Origin: WTAW01 sp964406575
GTDB taxonomy: Bacteria; Acidobacteriota; Aminicenantia; Aminicenantales; Aminicenantaceae
DNA: 64,000 nucleotides
Assembly (NCBI GenBank): GCA_964406575.1
Contig: CAYOSH010000021.1
Coordinates: 5,118-69,117, forward strand
Direction: 5' to 3'
Below, piece by piece: positions 25,528-35,014 of this stretch. The position numbers were made by a program, and so were the translations under genes. The notes under the pieces are model-generated. The model saw only the letters and a list, made by a program, of their open reading frames with translations, did no database searches and was not told where the DNA came from. Numbering within the stretch: the first letter of the stretch is position 1; each line of letters begins with the position of its first letter.

Positions 25528-25739
25528 GATTTATCCTGATCTTTTTTTTCCTCTCCTGTTTGTTCTCAATTTATCCGTTGGATATAAGAGAAAAAAAACA
25601 TTCTATCACGGATCAAAAGTGATACCCACAGAAAAATCCTCGATTGGGAAACCTGACTCTTTCCATTTAACACACCAGCCCAGATCACAATCGATCCGCG
25701 ATTACAAGTAGAGCTGGATTGGCTTGACCTTGCATTTTC

Positions 25740-26138
25740 ATGCGGATTCGATTATCATCTTTTTCTCAAATGAAAATTAAAGCCATCTACTGTCTCATCT
25801 TAGGCTGGTTCGTTCCAGGCCTAGGGCACGTGGTATTAAAACGATACGGACGAGGTCTGATCTTCTTCGTCTGCATCTCCTGCATGGCCGCTCTCGGGCT
25901 TCTCATGGGGGGTAAGATCTACTCCTTTCAGACAGAAAATCCTTTGACCATCCTCGCTTTTTTCTCTGACATAGGATTTGGATCTCTTTATTTCCTATCG
26001 AAGATCATCTCCATCGGTCTCGGGGACCTGAAGGTTATGACCTTTGAATTCGGCACAGCTTATATCGCGGGTGCAGGTCTTTTGAACTATCTTGTTGCCT
26101 TAGATGCCTTTGATATCGCCTCGGGGAAGAAAAAATGA
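25740..26138 (+). CDS. Small integral membrane protein, DUF6677-like
   Basis: 132 residues (or 122 from the ATG at 25770) with about three hydrophobic segments. The opening GWFVPGLGHVVLKRYGRGLIFF has a proline/glycine-rich TM2-like motif found in small membrane proteins of unknown function that I recall as DUF6677; that name is from memory and not checked. No ribosome site is clear at either start. It overlaps the following 58-residue frame by four bases (ATGA), so the two are likely a translated pair. No function can be given. Confidence 0.6.
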   Translation: MRIRLSSFSQMKIKAIYCLILGWFVPGLGHVVLKRYGRGLIFFVCISCMAALGLLMGGKIYSFQTENPLTILAFFSDIGFGSLYFLSKIISIGLGDLKVMTFEFGTAYIAGAGLLNYLVALDAFDIASGKKK

Positions 26139-26311
26139 TCTTGAAAAGCCACATTATTTCGATGGCCCTCTACGCATTGTTTGTCTGTGTAGTCCTGGCG
26201 CTCATAAGAAGAGACGATAGAAAAACCCAGATCAAATACGCCTTATCTCTTTTTATCATCATGGTCGTCGGTTCCATCATTTTCGGCTGGTTCATGTTCC
26301 TTTTTATTTAA
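26135..26311 (+). CDS. Small two-helix membrane protein (58 aa)
   Basis: Found by direct translation from ATG 26135, which overlaps the previous stop. It has two hydrophobic stretches (HIISMALYALFVCVVLALI and the C-terminal IIMVVGSIIFGWFMFLFI) separated by a charged loop RRDDRKTQIK. This is the shape of a two-pass inner-membrane protein. I recognise no homologue. The coupling to the upstream gene is the only context clue. Confidence 0.5.
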   Translation: MILKSHIISMALYALFVCVVLALIRRDDRKTQIKYALSLFIIMVVGSIIFGWFMFLFI

Positions 26312-26680
26312 TCCTCCTCCCTAAATAAGATTTCTTTCTCTTTCCAGTCGTATGCTCTATTTCCGAGGACCTTTGACTTCCGATGGCTACACAAAAGAGC
26401 AGCGCCTATCCTATGCATATCCAAATCCATGAAGACATGAATACTCAATGGCCTTTTTGAGTGATCAGATTGTGTGATGGAGAAAACCGTTTTTAGAAAT
26501 CACCAATCTGTTCATCTTCATCATCACTTCATTTATTCCGGATTTTGAAATGCTATCCCCTGCCTATGAAACGGAAAATCGATGTGTTATAATCTTTCTC
26601 CACTCTGTTAATCCGTATCACCCGGTGCACCGACACAACAACACGGACCAGAGGGACCAGAAAGACCGAACAGGCTGAAA
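26312..26680. other. Intergenic region with no gene before ftsE
   Basis: About 370 bases hold no coding frame I can support. A TATAAT at 26588-26593, about 88 bases before the ftsE ATG, is a candidate -10 element for the ftsEX unit, though no good -35 is at the right distance. The region also contains a dispersed repeat copy at 26418-26507. Confidence 0.4.
26418..26507. repeat. Dispersed intergenic repeat, copy 3 (most complete)
   Basis: The fullest copy of the family: TATCCAAATCCATGA, GAATACTCAA, then TTGAGTGATCAGATTGTGTG, GAGAAAACCG and ATCACCAAT. The inner CTCAA and TTGAG can pair as a short hairpin. Confidence 0.55.
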
Positions 26681-27346
26681 ATGATCGAGTTATACCATAT
26701 CTGGAAGCAGTATCAAAAGGCACAGTGGGCCCTCTCGGATATCACCTTTCACGTAGAGAAGGGGGATTTCTGTTTTATCACAGGACCGAGCGGATCCGGA
26801 AAGACCACGCTCCTCAAGATTATGTATCGCCAGATTTTTCCTACCGAAGGACAGATTGTGATCGACAACAGAAACATCCTCAAAATCTCAGATCATAAGA
26901 TCTATCAATTGCGGCGGTCCATGGGAATCGTCTTCCAAGATTTTCGTCTGGTTTTTCATAAAAAAGTGTTCGAGAACGTGGCTGTTGTCCTTCAGGTGCT
27001 GGGGATCCCGAGGAAGGAGGTCAGAAGACGAGCTTTCAATGCGTTGAGAATGGTCAATTTGCATAACAAAATGTGGGAATACCCCGCCCATTTATCCTAC
27101 GGGGAACAGCAGCGTGTAGCGATCGCACGGGCGGTCGTCAACAGCCCCAAGATCATCTTGGCGGATGAGCCAACAGGAAACCTGGATACAGAGTTGGCCT
27201 TTGAGATCATGAGCCTGTTCAAAGAGATCAATAAAAAAGGAGCGACGGTTATCATCTGTACCCATGACAGAGAACTCATTAGAAACTTCGGACAAAAAAT
27301 ATTGTTCCTGTATAAGGGAAAATTGCTGAGAAAGGAATTACTCTAA
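26681..27346 (+). CDS. ftsE: Cell-division ATP-binding protein FtsE
   Basis: ATPase of the FtsEX complex, which activates peptidoglycan hydrolases at the septum. GPSGSGKTTLLKIMYR is the Walker A, LSYGEQQRVAIARAVV the ABC signature (LSYGE rather than LSGGE), and IILADEPTGNLD the Walker B, with the H-loop THDRE. The length of 221 residues matches FtsE. The first residues MIELYHIWKQYQ are FtsE-like. It starts after an intergenic region with a candidate -10 element and is followed about 45 bases later by ftsX. Confidence 0.93.
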   Translation: MIELYHIWKQYQKAQWALSDITFHVEKGDFCFITGPSGSGKTTLLKIMYRQIFPTEGQIVIDNRNILKISDHKIYQLRRSMGIVFQDFRLVFHKKVFENVAVVLQVLGIPRKEVRRRAFNALRMVNLHNKMWEYPAHLSYGEQQRVAIARAVVNSPKIILADEPTGNLDTELAFEIMSLFKEINKKGATVIICTHDRELIRNFGQKILFLYKGKLLRKELL

Positions 27347-27390
27347 TTTTTCAAAAGCTGAAATACTTTATCACGGAGACCCTGAACAAC

Positions 27391-28242
27391 ATGTGGCAAT
27401 TCAGGGTGCGCAATTTTTTCTCGATAACGATCATCTGTCTGACCTTTCTGACCGTAGGGATCTTCCTGGCTCTCGCCAATAACCTTGAATATATGGCCGA
27501 GCGAATCTCCAACAACATGGCAGCCGTTTTTTTTCTAGATAAAAATATCTCCGAAGGAGAGCTCGACGCCATTAAAGCAGAATTAAAGAAGTCTCCGCTG
27601 GTGCTCGAAACAACATTTGTGAGCGCGGAGGAAGCCGTGGACAAATTCAGAGAAAAGTTTCCCGAACTCCAGGGGATCATCGAAAACCTGAAGATGAACC
27701 CGTTTCCTCCTTCCTTAGAGACAACTTTCAGCGAGAAGACAATCACATTCAGAGAAGCCTCGGGTCTCATCCGCCGGATCACAAACATGCCTGGAGTGGA
27801 GGATGTGCAATTCAATCAAGATTGGGTCGATCGCATGCATTCCTTCTCCAGGCTGGCCAAAGCGATCGGCTTTTTTCTCGGTGGAATTCTGATCCTGGCA
27901 TCCTTTTTCATAATCTCGAATGTGATTAAATTAAACGTCTTCGCAAGGAAGGACGAAATCGAGATTCTCCGGCTCGTAGGAGGAACAAACTCTTTTATCC
28001 GGGTTCCATACCTACTCGAGGGAATAACGTTGGGCGTAATTGGGGCGTTGGTCTCTCTTTTTCTTCTATTTCTCTTGATAAACTCGATCCCTATTTATCT
28101 GGGATCCCGGCTCGGAGTTCTGAACGAACTCATCAATTTCCGGTATCTCTCGCTTGCCCAATCCATCACGCTCATTACTGAGGGAGGTATTATCGGTTTC
28201 CTGGGTAGCTTCAGCTCTCTAGCCCGCTTCCTCAAGACGTAA
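27391..28242 (+). CDS. ftsX: Cell-division membrane protein FtsX
   Basis: The permease-like partner of FtsE. An N-terminal helix (FFSITIICLTFLTVGIFLAL, ~9-28), a large extracytoplasmic domain with MAAVFFLDKNISEGELDAI and PFPPSLETTF, and three C-terminal helices (~155-280, including IKLNVFARKDEIEILRLVGG) are visible, as expected. The start ATG at 27391 gives 283 residues, but the frame stays open for about 15 codons upstream (KYFITETLNN before Met), which looks like real FtsX sequence. A non-ATG start such as CTG near 27358 is therefore possible. ftsE lies just upstream. Confidence 0.9.
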   Translation: MWQFRVRNFFSITIICLTFLTVGIFLALANNLEYMAERISNNMAAVFFLDKNISEGELDAIKAELKKSPLVLETTFVSAEEAVDKFREKFPELQGIIENLKMNPFPPSLETTFSEKTITFREASGLIRRITNMPGVEDVQFNQDWVDRMHSFSRLAKAIGFFLGGILILASFFIISNVIKLNVFARKDEIEILRLVGGTNSFIRVPYLLEGITLGVIGALVSLFLLFLLINSIPIYLGSRLGVLNELINFRYLSLAQSITLITEGGIIGFLGSFSSLARFLKT

Positions 28243-28264
28243 CACACATAACCAAATCCCCGTT

Positions 28265-28909
28265 CTAAGCCCCATTAAAAAGCTGTGACGCGAGGTGGTG
28301 TGCCATGCGGAGGGGCTCGGGAATCCGGTATTGTGAATACTTGAGCACGAGTTCTTTCGAAACTTGGAAATCGATCTTGTTCCCTGGGGAGACAAAAACA
28401 GGCTGGGTTCCTTCCCGGGTGCGCAAGCAATATCCGACTTTCTCACCATCGGCGTTTACCAGATCAGAGCAGTCTCCCCTCTCCTCACCCGGAGGTTGAA
28501 AGGGGAAAAACGAATTTTTTGCACACCCGATTGTACTGATTTTAAGAATCACTCCAATATAGGACGCCAATCCCATTTTTCTAGGGTGAGCGATTCCATT
28601 CCCGTCAAAAATCGTCACATCGGGTTTTTTATAAAGTGTCTGAAATGCTTTGAGAAATACGGGCCCCTCACGGAAACTTAAAAATCCGGGCACATAGGGG
28701 ATGGGGACATCACACACTTCCTTCCCTACTTCGACAATGAGGAATTCCGGCATTTTATAAACAACAACAACAATCCCGATCCTTCTTTGATCCTCATCAT
28801 AGCTCGCATCCACACCTCCCACCAGCTGGATTTCACGTTCCTCCCAGGAGAGGTCCAGCTTAGAAGACATTCTCTTCTGGGTTTCTGCAGCTTTCTTGAA
28901 ATCGAACAA
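28265..28909 (-). CDS. nfi: Endonuclease V (deoxyinosine-specific)
   Basis: It nicks DNA near deaminated bases such as inosine. The conserved blocks are VGGVDASYDE (metal-binding Asp), the wedge motif PYVPGFLSFREGP with the acidic residue, and VTIFDGNGIAHPRKMGLASYIG with the catalytic Asp. 214 residues is normal. The start is TTG at 28909, in a frame closed just upstream by TAA; no better start is visible. It faces ftsX tail to tail. Confidence 0.92.
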   Translation of the reverse strand: MFDFKKAAETQKRMSSKLDLSWEEREIQLVGGVDASYDEDQRRIGIVVVVYKMPEFLIVEVGKEVCDVPIPYVPGFLSFREGPVFLKAFQTLYKKPDVTIFDGNGIAHPRKMGLASYIGVILKISTIGCAKNSFFPFQPPGEERGDCSDLVNADGEKVGYCLRTREGTQPVFVSPGNKIDFQVSKELVLKYSQYRIPEPLRMAHHLASQLFNGA

Positions 28910-29290
28910 TTCGTTTCTCGTCGATTAGAGTATACACAAATAGGAATATCCATGAAACTATCTTTGACTTTTTTGTGCTAGCCTGGATTATTCACGAGTC
29001 GAGGTTGCCGTAGAGGCAAGGCGTAAAGGATGCAGATGTAGATAATCTACCGCAAATTCTTTGCAACGAAGCAACCTCCCTCTCACTCTGCTGTTAAAGT
29101 GGGCTCGCCTGAAAGGTAAAATATGTCGATTAAGTATAGAAAGTTCATTGAACATGAAAATGTCAAGGTGATTTACTGGAAGAATAATGGTAATGATTGA
29201 TATTATTTTTGTTGAACAAATTATCGACATTTTTTATGAATAGTTCAGGCCAAGTTGACATGGGGTAAATCTTGGCATAAAATCAAAAAA
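28910..29290. other. Long intergenic region with nested inverted repeats
   Basis: About 380 bases between nfi and the rodZ-like gene with no gene I can support. It holds the structured element at 29001-29078 and a second inverted pair ATGTCGAT (29123-29130) and ATCGACAT (29223-29230) about 92 bases apart. No clear promoter is recognised. Confidence 0.45.
29001..29078. repeat. Structured intergenic element
   Basis: An outer perfect inverted pair GAGGTTGC (29001-29008) and GCAACCTC (29071-29078) encloses an inner perfect palindrome GTAGAT-A-ATCTAC (29038-29050). This is the shape of a folded RNA or a mobile repeat unit. I do not recognise a riboswitch family. Confidence 0.45.
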
Positions 29291-30067
29291 ATGGAATCTA
29301 TAGGGCGAGATCTGAAGAGAGAACGCGAGCTAAGGGGAATCTCTCTCGAAGAAATTGCTGAATCCACAAAGATAAACATTCAACTCCTAAAAGCTTTAGA
29401 AGAGGATCAATTCGATGTGCTCCCGGGGAAATTCTTCATCAGAGGAATTATCCGGGAATACGCCAAATACTTGGGATTGGAGGAAGAAAGTGTCCTGAAC
29501 AAGCACCATGATATGCTTCAAGCCCTGGATCAGAATGAAAAAGAGGACGTTAAGGAGGCACCTCCCACCTTTCCGCTGAATATCCAGAATGTAATCCGGA
29601 TAACGGCCTTTGGTGCAGCACTCATCGCGGTTTTGGTTGCGCTTTTCTTTATCTTTAGGGGAGAAGAGGCTCGGCCTCCCATCCAGCCACCCCCCTCGGA
29701 AACGACAATACAAAAAAGGATCATAACCCCAAATGCTCAAACAGAGCCTGTCGAAGAGACAAAGAAAGAAGTGCGTGAACTTAATCTGGATATCGCCTTC
29801 CATCAGGATACATGGATCCAAGTTTATGCCGATGGCGAACAGATCTACGAAGGCATAAAATTACCCGGGGGAAAACTTCAAGTCGTTGCACATGAAGAAT
29901 TGGTCATCGATGTGGGAAATGCAGGAGGACTCACCTACACATTGAACAACCAAAGGGGAAAGCCTTTCGGACCACCCGGAGCCGTTAAAAAGGACATCCG
30001 GATCACTCATGGCAACCTTCAAGAGTTTATCGAAGACCCAGGCCAAAAAAGAAACCAAACGAGATAA
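29291..30067 (+). CDS. RodZ-like helix-turn-helix membrane protein
   Basis: It has an N-terminal HTH_25 domain (~1-75: LKRERELRGISLEEIAESTKINI, LKALEEDQFDVLPG, RGIIREYAKYLGL), a linker, one membrane helix (~110-130) and a C-terminal DUF4115-like domain. This is RodZ's architecture, which couples MreB to cell-wall elongation. The start ATG at 29291 lacks a strong ribosome site; a TTG at 29255 would add twelve codons that do not look conserved. Cell-division genes ftsEX lie upstream. Because HTH-plus-DUF4115 proteins vary, the name RodZ is by architecture. Confidence 0.82.
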   Translation: MESIGRDLKRERELRGISLEEIAESTKINIQLLKALEEDQFDVLPGKFFIRGIIREYAKYLGLEEESVLNKHHDMLQALDQNEKEDVKEAPPTFPLNIQNVIRITAFGAALIAVLVALFFIFRGEEARPPIQPPPSETTIQKRIITPNAQTEPVEETKKEVRELNLDIAFHQDTWIQVYADGEQIYEGIKLPGGKLQVVAHEELVIDVGNAGGLTYTLNNQRGKPFGPPGAVKKDIRITHGNLQEFIEDPGQKRNQTR

Positions 30068-30127
30068 AATCGAGACGCAGTTTTCGAACAAAGGAAAAGA
30101 CATCTAGACAGCGGAGAAGACGTAAGG

Positions 30128-32293
30128 ATGGAAGACACAAAAAGAAAAGGACCTCGAGTCCTGGGGGCCATCATGGTCACCCTGATCATCCTGTTCTTTA
30201 TCGCTCAATTCTTTCTGCGTGAAGCTCAACAATTCTCTCCCACCTCTGTGACCAATGTGCTCCTTCTCTCCCTACAAATCATTGTTTTTCTCCTTTTTTT
30301 GATACTGCTGTTTGTATTTGCCAGGAGTTTGATAAAACTCTATCTGGAGAGAAAGCGAAAAGTTGCCGGAGCCCACTTCAAGACAAAGCTCATCCTGTTC
30401 TTCATCTCTTTGTCTCTTATACCCACGCTCTTGCTGTTTCTTTTCTCCAGCGACCTCATTAGCAGAAATATCGAACAGTGGTTCAGAACCCCTATAGACC
30501 AGATTCTTGATGATACCAAAAGCCTCGCAGATGGTTTTTACATGAACAATGAAGAGATCACTCTGCACTATGCCCAGCAGTTGAGCAAAGCTATACAGGA
30601 GCAGAATCTCATCGATCTGGAGCGCAGGCGCCCTTTGATGGAATTTGTCCGGAACAAACTGAAAGAGTACAAACTCGATGAGATCGGCATCTACCTGGAT
30701 GATGAAGAACTATTCTCCTATCTCAACCCGGATCTCCCTCTCCAAGATTACCAGGATCTGACATTAAATCTTGTGAGAAGAGCTCAGCTCGGAGAACAGA
30801 TCAAACGGATCGACTCTATGGGAAACGGGGAGATGATCCGAAGAGGAGAATCTTTCAACATTCCGGATGTGGGGAATCTACTCGTCGTTACAGGGAAATT
30901 TCTTCCCCAGAACTATGCACAGCGAATCAACAACATCACGGCATATGTTCAGCGATACAGTCAGCTCAAGATCCAAAAAAATCCCGTGAAAACATTCTAT
31001 CTGATCACTCTGATCTTTGTAACTCTCCTCATCATATTCGCAGCAAGCTGGATCGGATTTCAGCTTGCCAAGGGAATAACGGTCCCCATAGAGAAACTCG
31101 CGCAGGCGACCAAAGAGGTCTCGAAAGGGAACCTGAATGTCAAGGTCGAAGCGCCAGCTTCCGACGAGTTGGGGATCCTTATCGATTCCTTCAATCAAAT
31201 GACATCCGACCTTAAAGAGAGCCAGCATAATATCGCCCAAAAAACATCAGAGCTGGCCGCACGAAAACAGCACATAGAGACCATCCTGAACAATATCACG
31301 ACCGGAGTCATAACCCTCAACGCGAAAGGGACGATCACAACCATCAATCCGTCTGCCCATGAAATGTTGGGATTAAAAGAGAAAAGCCCTGTCGGAAAAC
31401 ACTACAATGATATCTTGGCCGACCCGAAATACACAGAGATTGTGGAGAACATTCAAAGGGGCCTTAAGAAGAAATATCACCTCTCCGATAAAGAGATCAA
31501 GATCAACGTCAATGAGCAGAGTGCCATTTTTAGTCTGACGCTGTCTCCACTTAAGCAATCCGACGATGAGTTCTCCGGCATGATTGTTGTCCTTGAAAAC
31601 CTGACACAGCTGATCAAAGCCCAAAAAATTGTTGCCTGGAAAGAGGTCGCCCAGCGTGTGGCTCACGAGATTAAAAATCCGCTGACGCCGATCCAACTCT
31701 CAGCGGAGCGCATTATCAAGAACCTCACAAAAAATGACACTGGGAGCAATGCCATCATCCAAGAAGGCGCCAACACAATTGTCCAAGAAGCCGGAACCAT
31801 CAAATCACTCGTGGATGAGTTTTCCACTTTTGCGCGTTTACCCGCAGTCCGCCTCCAACCGGCAGACATCCATGAGATCATCAATCACACCATTTCGCTC
31901 TTTGAGGGGATCTTCTCAGACATCGATTTTGAAACCTCCTATGCTCCGGAAGTGCCATCGCCCATCCAGATCGACCCCGAACAGATGAAGAGGGTTTTTA
32001 TCAATCTTTTTGATAACGCCATCGATGCCATGAACAAAAAGGGAAAGATCCAAATTTACACGTTTTTTGACCGTGAGCATCAAAGCGTTCGTATCGAAGT
32101 TGCCGATACTGGACCGGGGATCTCTAAAACGGACAAGGAGAAACTCTTTTTGCCGCATTTTTCGACCAAATCAAAGGGATCGGGATTGGGATTGGCGATC
32201 GTGAATCAAATTATCAGCGAGCACGATGGGGCCATCGACGCGGAAAACAATAAACCTTTTGGAGCCAAATTTATCATACAGATACCCGCATGA
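30128..32293 (+). CDS. NtrY-like sensor histidine kinase
   Basis: A 721-residue membrane kinase. Three helices lie at ~11-30, 44-66 and 86-108, then a large extracytoplasmic sensor region, a fourth helix (~289-311), a HAMP domain, a PAS domain (ETILNNITTGVITLN), the HisKA box VAQRVAHEIKNPLTPIQLS with His513, and HATPase motifs (RVFINLFDNAIDAM, IEVADTGPGIS, GSGLGLAIV). The combination is typical of NtrY, which acts with NtrX in nitrogen or redox regulation. The response regulator gene overlaps its stop by four bases. Which signal it senses is unknown. Confidence 0.85.
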   Translation: MEDTKRKGPRVLGAIMVTLIILFFIAQFFLREAQQFSPTSVTNVLLLSLQIIVFLLFLILLFVFARSLIKLYLERKRKVAGAHFKTKLILFFISLSLIPTLLLFLFSSDLISRNIEQWFRTPIDQILDDTKSLADGFYMNNEEITLHYAQQLSKAIQEQNLIDLERRRPLMEFVRNKLKEYKLDEIGIYLDDEELFSYLNPDLPLQDYQDLTLNLVRRAQLGEQIKRIDSMGNGEMIRRGESFNIPDVGNLLVVTGKFLPQNYAQRINNITAYVQRYSQLKIQKNPVKTFYLITLIFVTLLIIFAASWIGFQLAKGITVPIEKLAQATKEVSKGNLNVKVEAPASDELGILIDSFNQMTSDLKESQHNIAQKTSELAARKQHIETILNNITTGVITLNAKGTITTINPSAHEMLGLKEKSPVGKHYNDILADPKYTEIVENIQRGLKKKYHLSDKEIKINVNEQSAIFSLTLSPLKQSDDEFSGMIVVLENLTQLIKAQKIVAWKEVAQRVAHEIKNPLTPIQLSAERIIKNLTKNDTGSNAIIQEGANTIVQEAGTIKSLVDEFSTFARLPAVRLQPADIHEIINHTISLFEGIFSDIDFETSYAPEVPSPIQIDPEQMKRVFINLFDNAIDAMNKKGKIQIYTFFDREHQSVRIEVADTGPGISKTDKEKLFLPHFSTKSKGSGLGLAIVNQIISEHDGAIDAENNKPFGAKFIIQIPA

Positions 32294-33651
32294 TCAAAGA
32301 CAAGATCCTCGTCATCGATGACGAAGCTGGAATTCGGTCCTCACTCAAAGGGATCCTCGAGGACGAGAACTATCTGGTCAAAACGGCAGAGACCGGAGAG
32401 AAAGGTCTGAACTTGTTGAAAAGCGATAATTTCGGACTCGTCTTCCTTGACATATTGCTCCCCGAGATGAACGGGATCGAAGTCCTGGAAAACATAAAAA
32501 ATACGGAAGACAACACACAAGTCATCATAATCACGGCGCACGGGTCTATCGATACGGCCGTCAAGGCAACAAAACTGGGCGCTTTCGATTTTCTTGAAAA
32601 ACCCCTGACTCTCGAAAAAGTCGTTCTGACCGCAAAAAATGCACTAAAACAAAAAGAATTGGAAGAAGAAAATATTCGCTTCCGTGAGCGGATCAGAGCC
32701 AAATACCAGCTGATCGGAGAGAGCGCGCCTATCCAGAGACTGAGAGAAAAAATAGGGACAGCGGCGCCGACTGAGGGAAGAATCCTCATCTATGGAGAGA
32801 ACGGGACCGGGAAAGAGCTCGTGGCACAGTTGATCCACCAAGAGAGCCCACGGAAAAACAACCGGTTTATTCAGATTAACTCTGCGGCTATTCCAGATGA
32901 TCTGATCGAGATAGAGCTGTTCGGTTATGTCAGGGGAGCCCTGCCCAATGCCGCCAAGGACAAAAAGGGTAAGCTTCTCCTCGCCGATGGAGGAACGCTG
33001 TTTTTGGACGAGATCGGAGATATGAGTCTGAAGACTCAGGCCAAACTGGTGAGAGTGATCGAAGAACAAAAGTATGAACCCATAGGTTCATCCGAATCTA
33101 TCTCTATCGATACCCGGCTTCTAGCCGCGTCAGATAAAAATTTAAAGCATCTTATCGCAAAGAATAAATTCAGGGAAGATCTGTACTTCAAGCTGAATGT
33201 CATCCCCCTGTACATTCCACCCTTAAGGGAGCGAAAAAAAGATATCCCTTTGTTGATCAACTACTTTTTAAGTTACTTCGCAGAGGAGACGGGAAAACCA
33301 CAAAAAACCATGAGTAAAGAGGCCATGGAAGCTTTCACTAACTATTCCTGGCCGGGCAATGTCAGCGAACTCATCAACGTAATCGAAAGATTTGTCATTA
33401 TGATCAAGGAGGATGAGATTAAGGCCAACCACCTTTCTCTTCTTGTGGAGCCCATCGAATCCCAGATAGCTCCGAGTCTTGCCGCAGCCAAATCTTTGGA
33501 GCGAGCCACTGCACAATTCGAAAAAGAATATGTGCATCAAGCCCTGATCAAAAACAAATGGCATCTTGCAAAGACGGCTCAAGAACTCGGGATCGATCGT
33601 AAGAAGCTGAACAAAAAGATCATAGACTTTGGAATCACTTTTCTGGGATAA
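32290..33651 (+). CDS. NtrX-like AAA+ response regulator without a recognisable GAFTGA loop
   Basis: A 453-residue regulator: receiver domain with phospho-Asp54 (VFLDILLPEMNG), AAA+ domain with Walker A GENGTGKE (~169-176) and Walker B LFLDEIGD (~237-244), and a Fis-type helix-turn-helix at the end (HLAKTAQELGIDRKKLNKKI). The sigma-54 contact loop GAFTGA is replaced by GALPNA (~216-221) in FGYVRGALPNAAKD. Some NtrX proteins lack it and do not activate sigma-54. It shares four bases with the kinase and an alanine-type transporter follows, so it may control amino-acid uptake. Confidence 0.85.
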   Translation: MIKDKILVIDDEAGIRSSLKGILEDENYLVKTAETGEKGLNLLKSDNFGLVFLDILLPEMNGIEVLENIKNTEDNTQVIIITAHGSIDTAVKATKLGAFDFLEKPLTLEKVVLTAKNALKQKELEEENIRFRERIRAKYQLIGESAPIQRLREKIGTAAPTEGRILIYGENGTGKELVAQLIHQESPRKNNRFIQINSAAIPDDLIEIELFGYVRGALPNAAKDKKGKLLLADGGTLFLDEIGDMSLKTQAKLVRVIEEQKYEPIGSSESISIDTRLLAASDKNLKHLIAKNKFREDLYFKLNVIPLYIPPLRERKKDIPLLINYFLSYFAEETGKPQKTMSKEAMEAFTNYSWPGNVSELINVIERFVIMIKEDEIKANHLSLLVEPIESQIAPSLAAAKSLERATAQFEKEYVHQALIKNKWHLAKTAQELGIDRKKLNKKIIDFGITFLG

Positions 33652-33667
33652 TCCTCAGAGACCGACA

Positions 33668-35014
33668 ATGGAAGGACAAATCTTAAGTGTTTTAACAGAC
33701 ATCCGGAATTTTATCTGGGGCGCACCCTTGCTTGTGCTTCTTGTGGGGACGGGCGTTTTTCTGACGTTTCGCCTAAAGGGTCTTCAGATCAGAGGGCTTA
33801 TGTATTCCCTCTATCTCGCCTTTATAAAACGCAAAGAGGACAGTGATGAAGCGGGCGACATTTCCCATTTCCAAGCCCTGATGACAGCCTTGGCGGCGAC
33901 TGTGGGGACAGGAAACATTGCAGGTGTCGCCACGGCTATCGTCGCAGGAGGTCCGGGAGCACTCTTCTGGATGTGGATCACGGGCATCTTTGGGATGGCG
34001 ACTAAATATTCTGAAGCTGTCCTCGCAATCAAGTACAGGGAAAAAGACGAATTTGGGACCATGAGCGGCGGTCCCATGTACTACATATCCAAAGGGCTGG
34101 GCCTGAAATGGCTGGGAGCGCTCTTTGCGATATTTGCTGCGATCGCCGCATTCGGCATCGGTAACATGGTTCAATCGAACTCTGTGGCCGAGGCGGTGAA
34201 AGCCTCCCTCAACATTCCCCACTACATCACGGGAATAGTTCTGGCCGGTTTCACGGCAATGGTCGTCCTCGGTGGGATCAAGAGCATCGCTCGAGTCACT
34301 CAAGTTCTTGTCCCTGTCATGATCGTCATCTATTTTGTCGGCGCTCTGATCATCCTGATGCTCAAAATCAATCTTATTCCCGGGATCTTTGCCCAAATAT
34401 TCAAATCTGCTTTCACACCAACCGCAGCTTTAGGGGGATTTTTGGGCGCCACATTGCGCGAGACCATGAGAGAGGGAGTCGCCAGAGGTGTGTTCTCCAA
34501 TGAGTCTGGATTGGGATCAGCCCCGATAGCAGCCGCTGCAGCACGAACGCCCAATCCCGTTAAACAGGCCCTCGTTTCCATGACTCAGACTTTTATCGAC
34601 ACTCTTGTGATCTGTACGATGACGGGTCTTGTCATCCTTTCCAGCGGCCTGTGGACGTTGGATAAGACCGGAGCTGAACTCACGGCCCTCTCCTTCAGCG
34701 AAGCCTTGCCTGGAGGAATTGGGGAATTTGTGGTGACCTTTGGCCTGATCTTTTTTGCCTATTCGACGATCCTTGGATGGTGCTACTATGGAGAAAAATC
34801 CATCGAGTATCTTTTCAAAGAAAGAGCTGTGAAAATCTACCGGATCGTGTTTGTCATCTTTGTTGCGGTAGGCACTATGCTGAAACTGCAAACCGTATGG
34901 ACTCTTGCCGATATCATGAACGGCCTCATGGCTTTCCCCAACCTTGTGGGTCTTATCGGGCTCAGCACGATCATCGCTTCTGAAACCAACAAATATTTCT
35001 ACAAAAAACGATAA
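33668..35014 (+). CDS. Sodium:alanine/glycine symporter (AGCS family)
   Basis: A 448-residue transporter with about ten hydrophobic helices. The AGCS hallmark GTGNIAGVATAIVAGGPGALFWMW is present, with GMATKYSEAVLA and the GVFSNESGLGSAPIAAAAA motif. These proteins import small neutral amino acids with sodium. I start at the ATG at 33668 (16 bases after the regulator's stop); the longer frame from 33629 overlaps the regulator. It probably belongs to the two-component unit above. About 230 bases without a gene follow before mgtE. Confidence 0.88.
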   Translation: MEGQILSVLTDIRNFIWGAPLLVLLVGTGVFLTFRLKGLQIRGLMYSLYLAFIKRKEDSDEAGDISHFQALMTALAATVGTGNIAGVATAIVAGGPGALFWMWITGIFGMATKYSEAVLAIKYREKDEFGTMSGGPMYYISKGLGLKWLGALFAIFAAIAAFGIGNMVQSNSVAEAVKASLNIPHYITGIVLAGFTAMVVLGGIKSIARVTQVLVPVMIVIYFVGALIILMLKINLIPGIFAQIFKSAFTPTAALGGFLGATLRETMREGVARGVFSNESGLGSAPIAAAAARTPNPVKQALVSMTQTFIDTLVICTMTGLVILSSGLWTLDKTGAELTALSFSEALPGGIGEFVVTFGLIFFAYSTILGWCYYGEKSIEYLFKERAVKIYRIVFVIFVAVGTMLKLQTVWTLADIMNGLMAFPNLVGLIGLSTIIASETNKYFYKKR

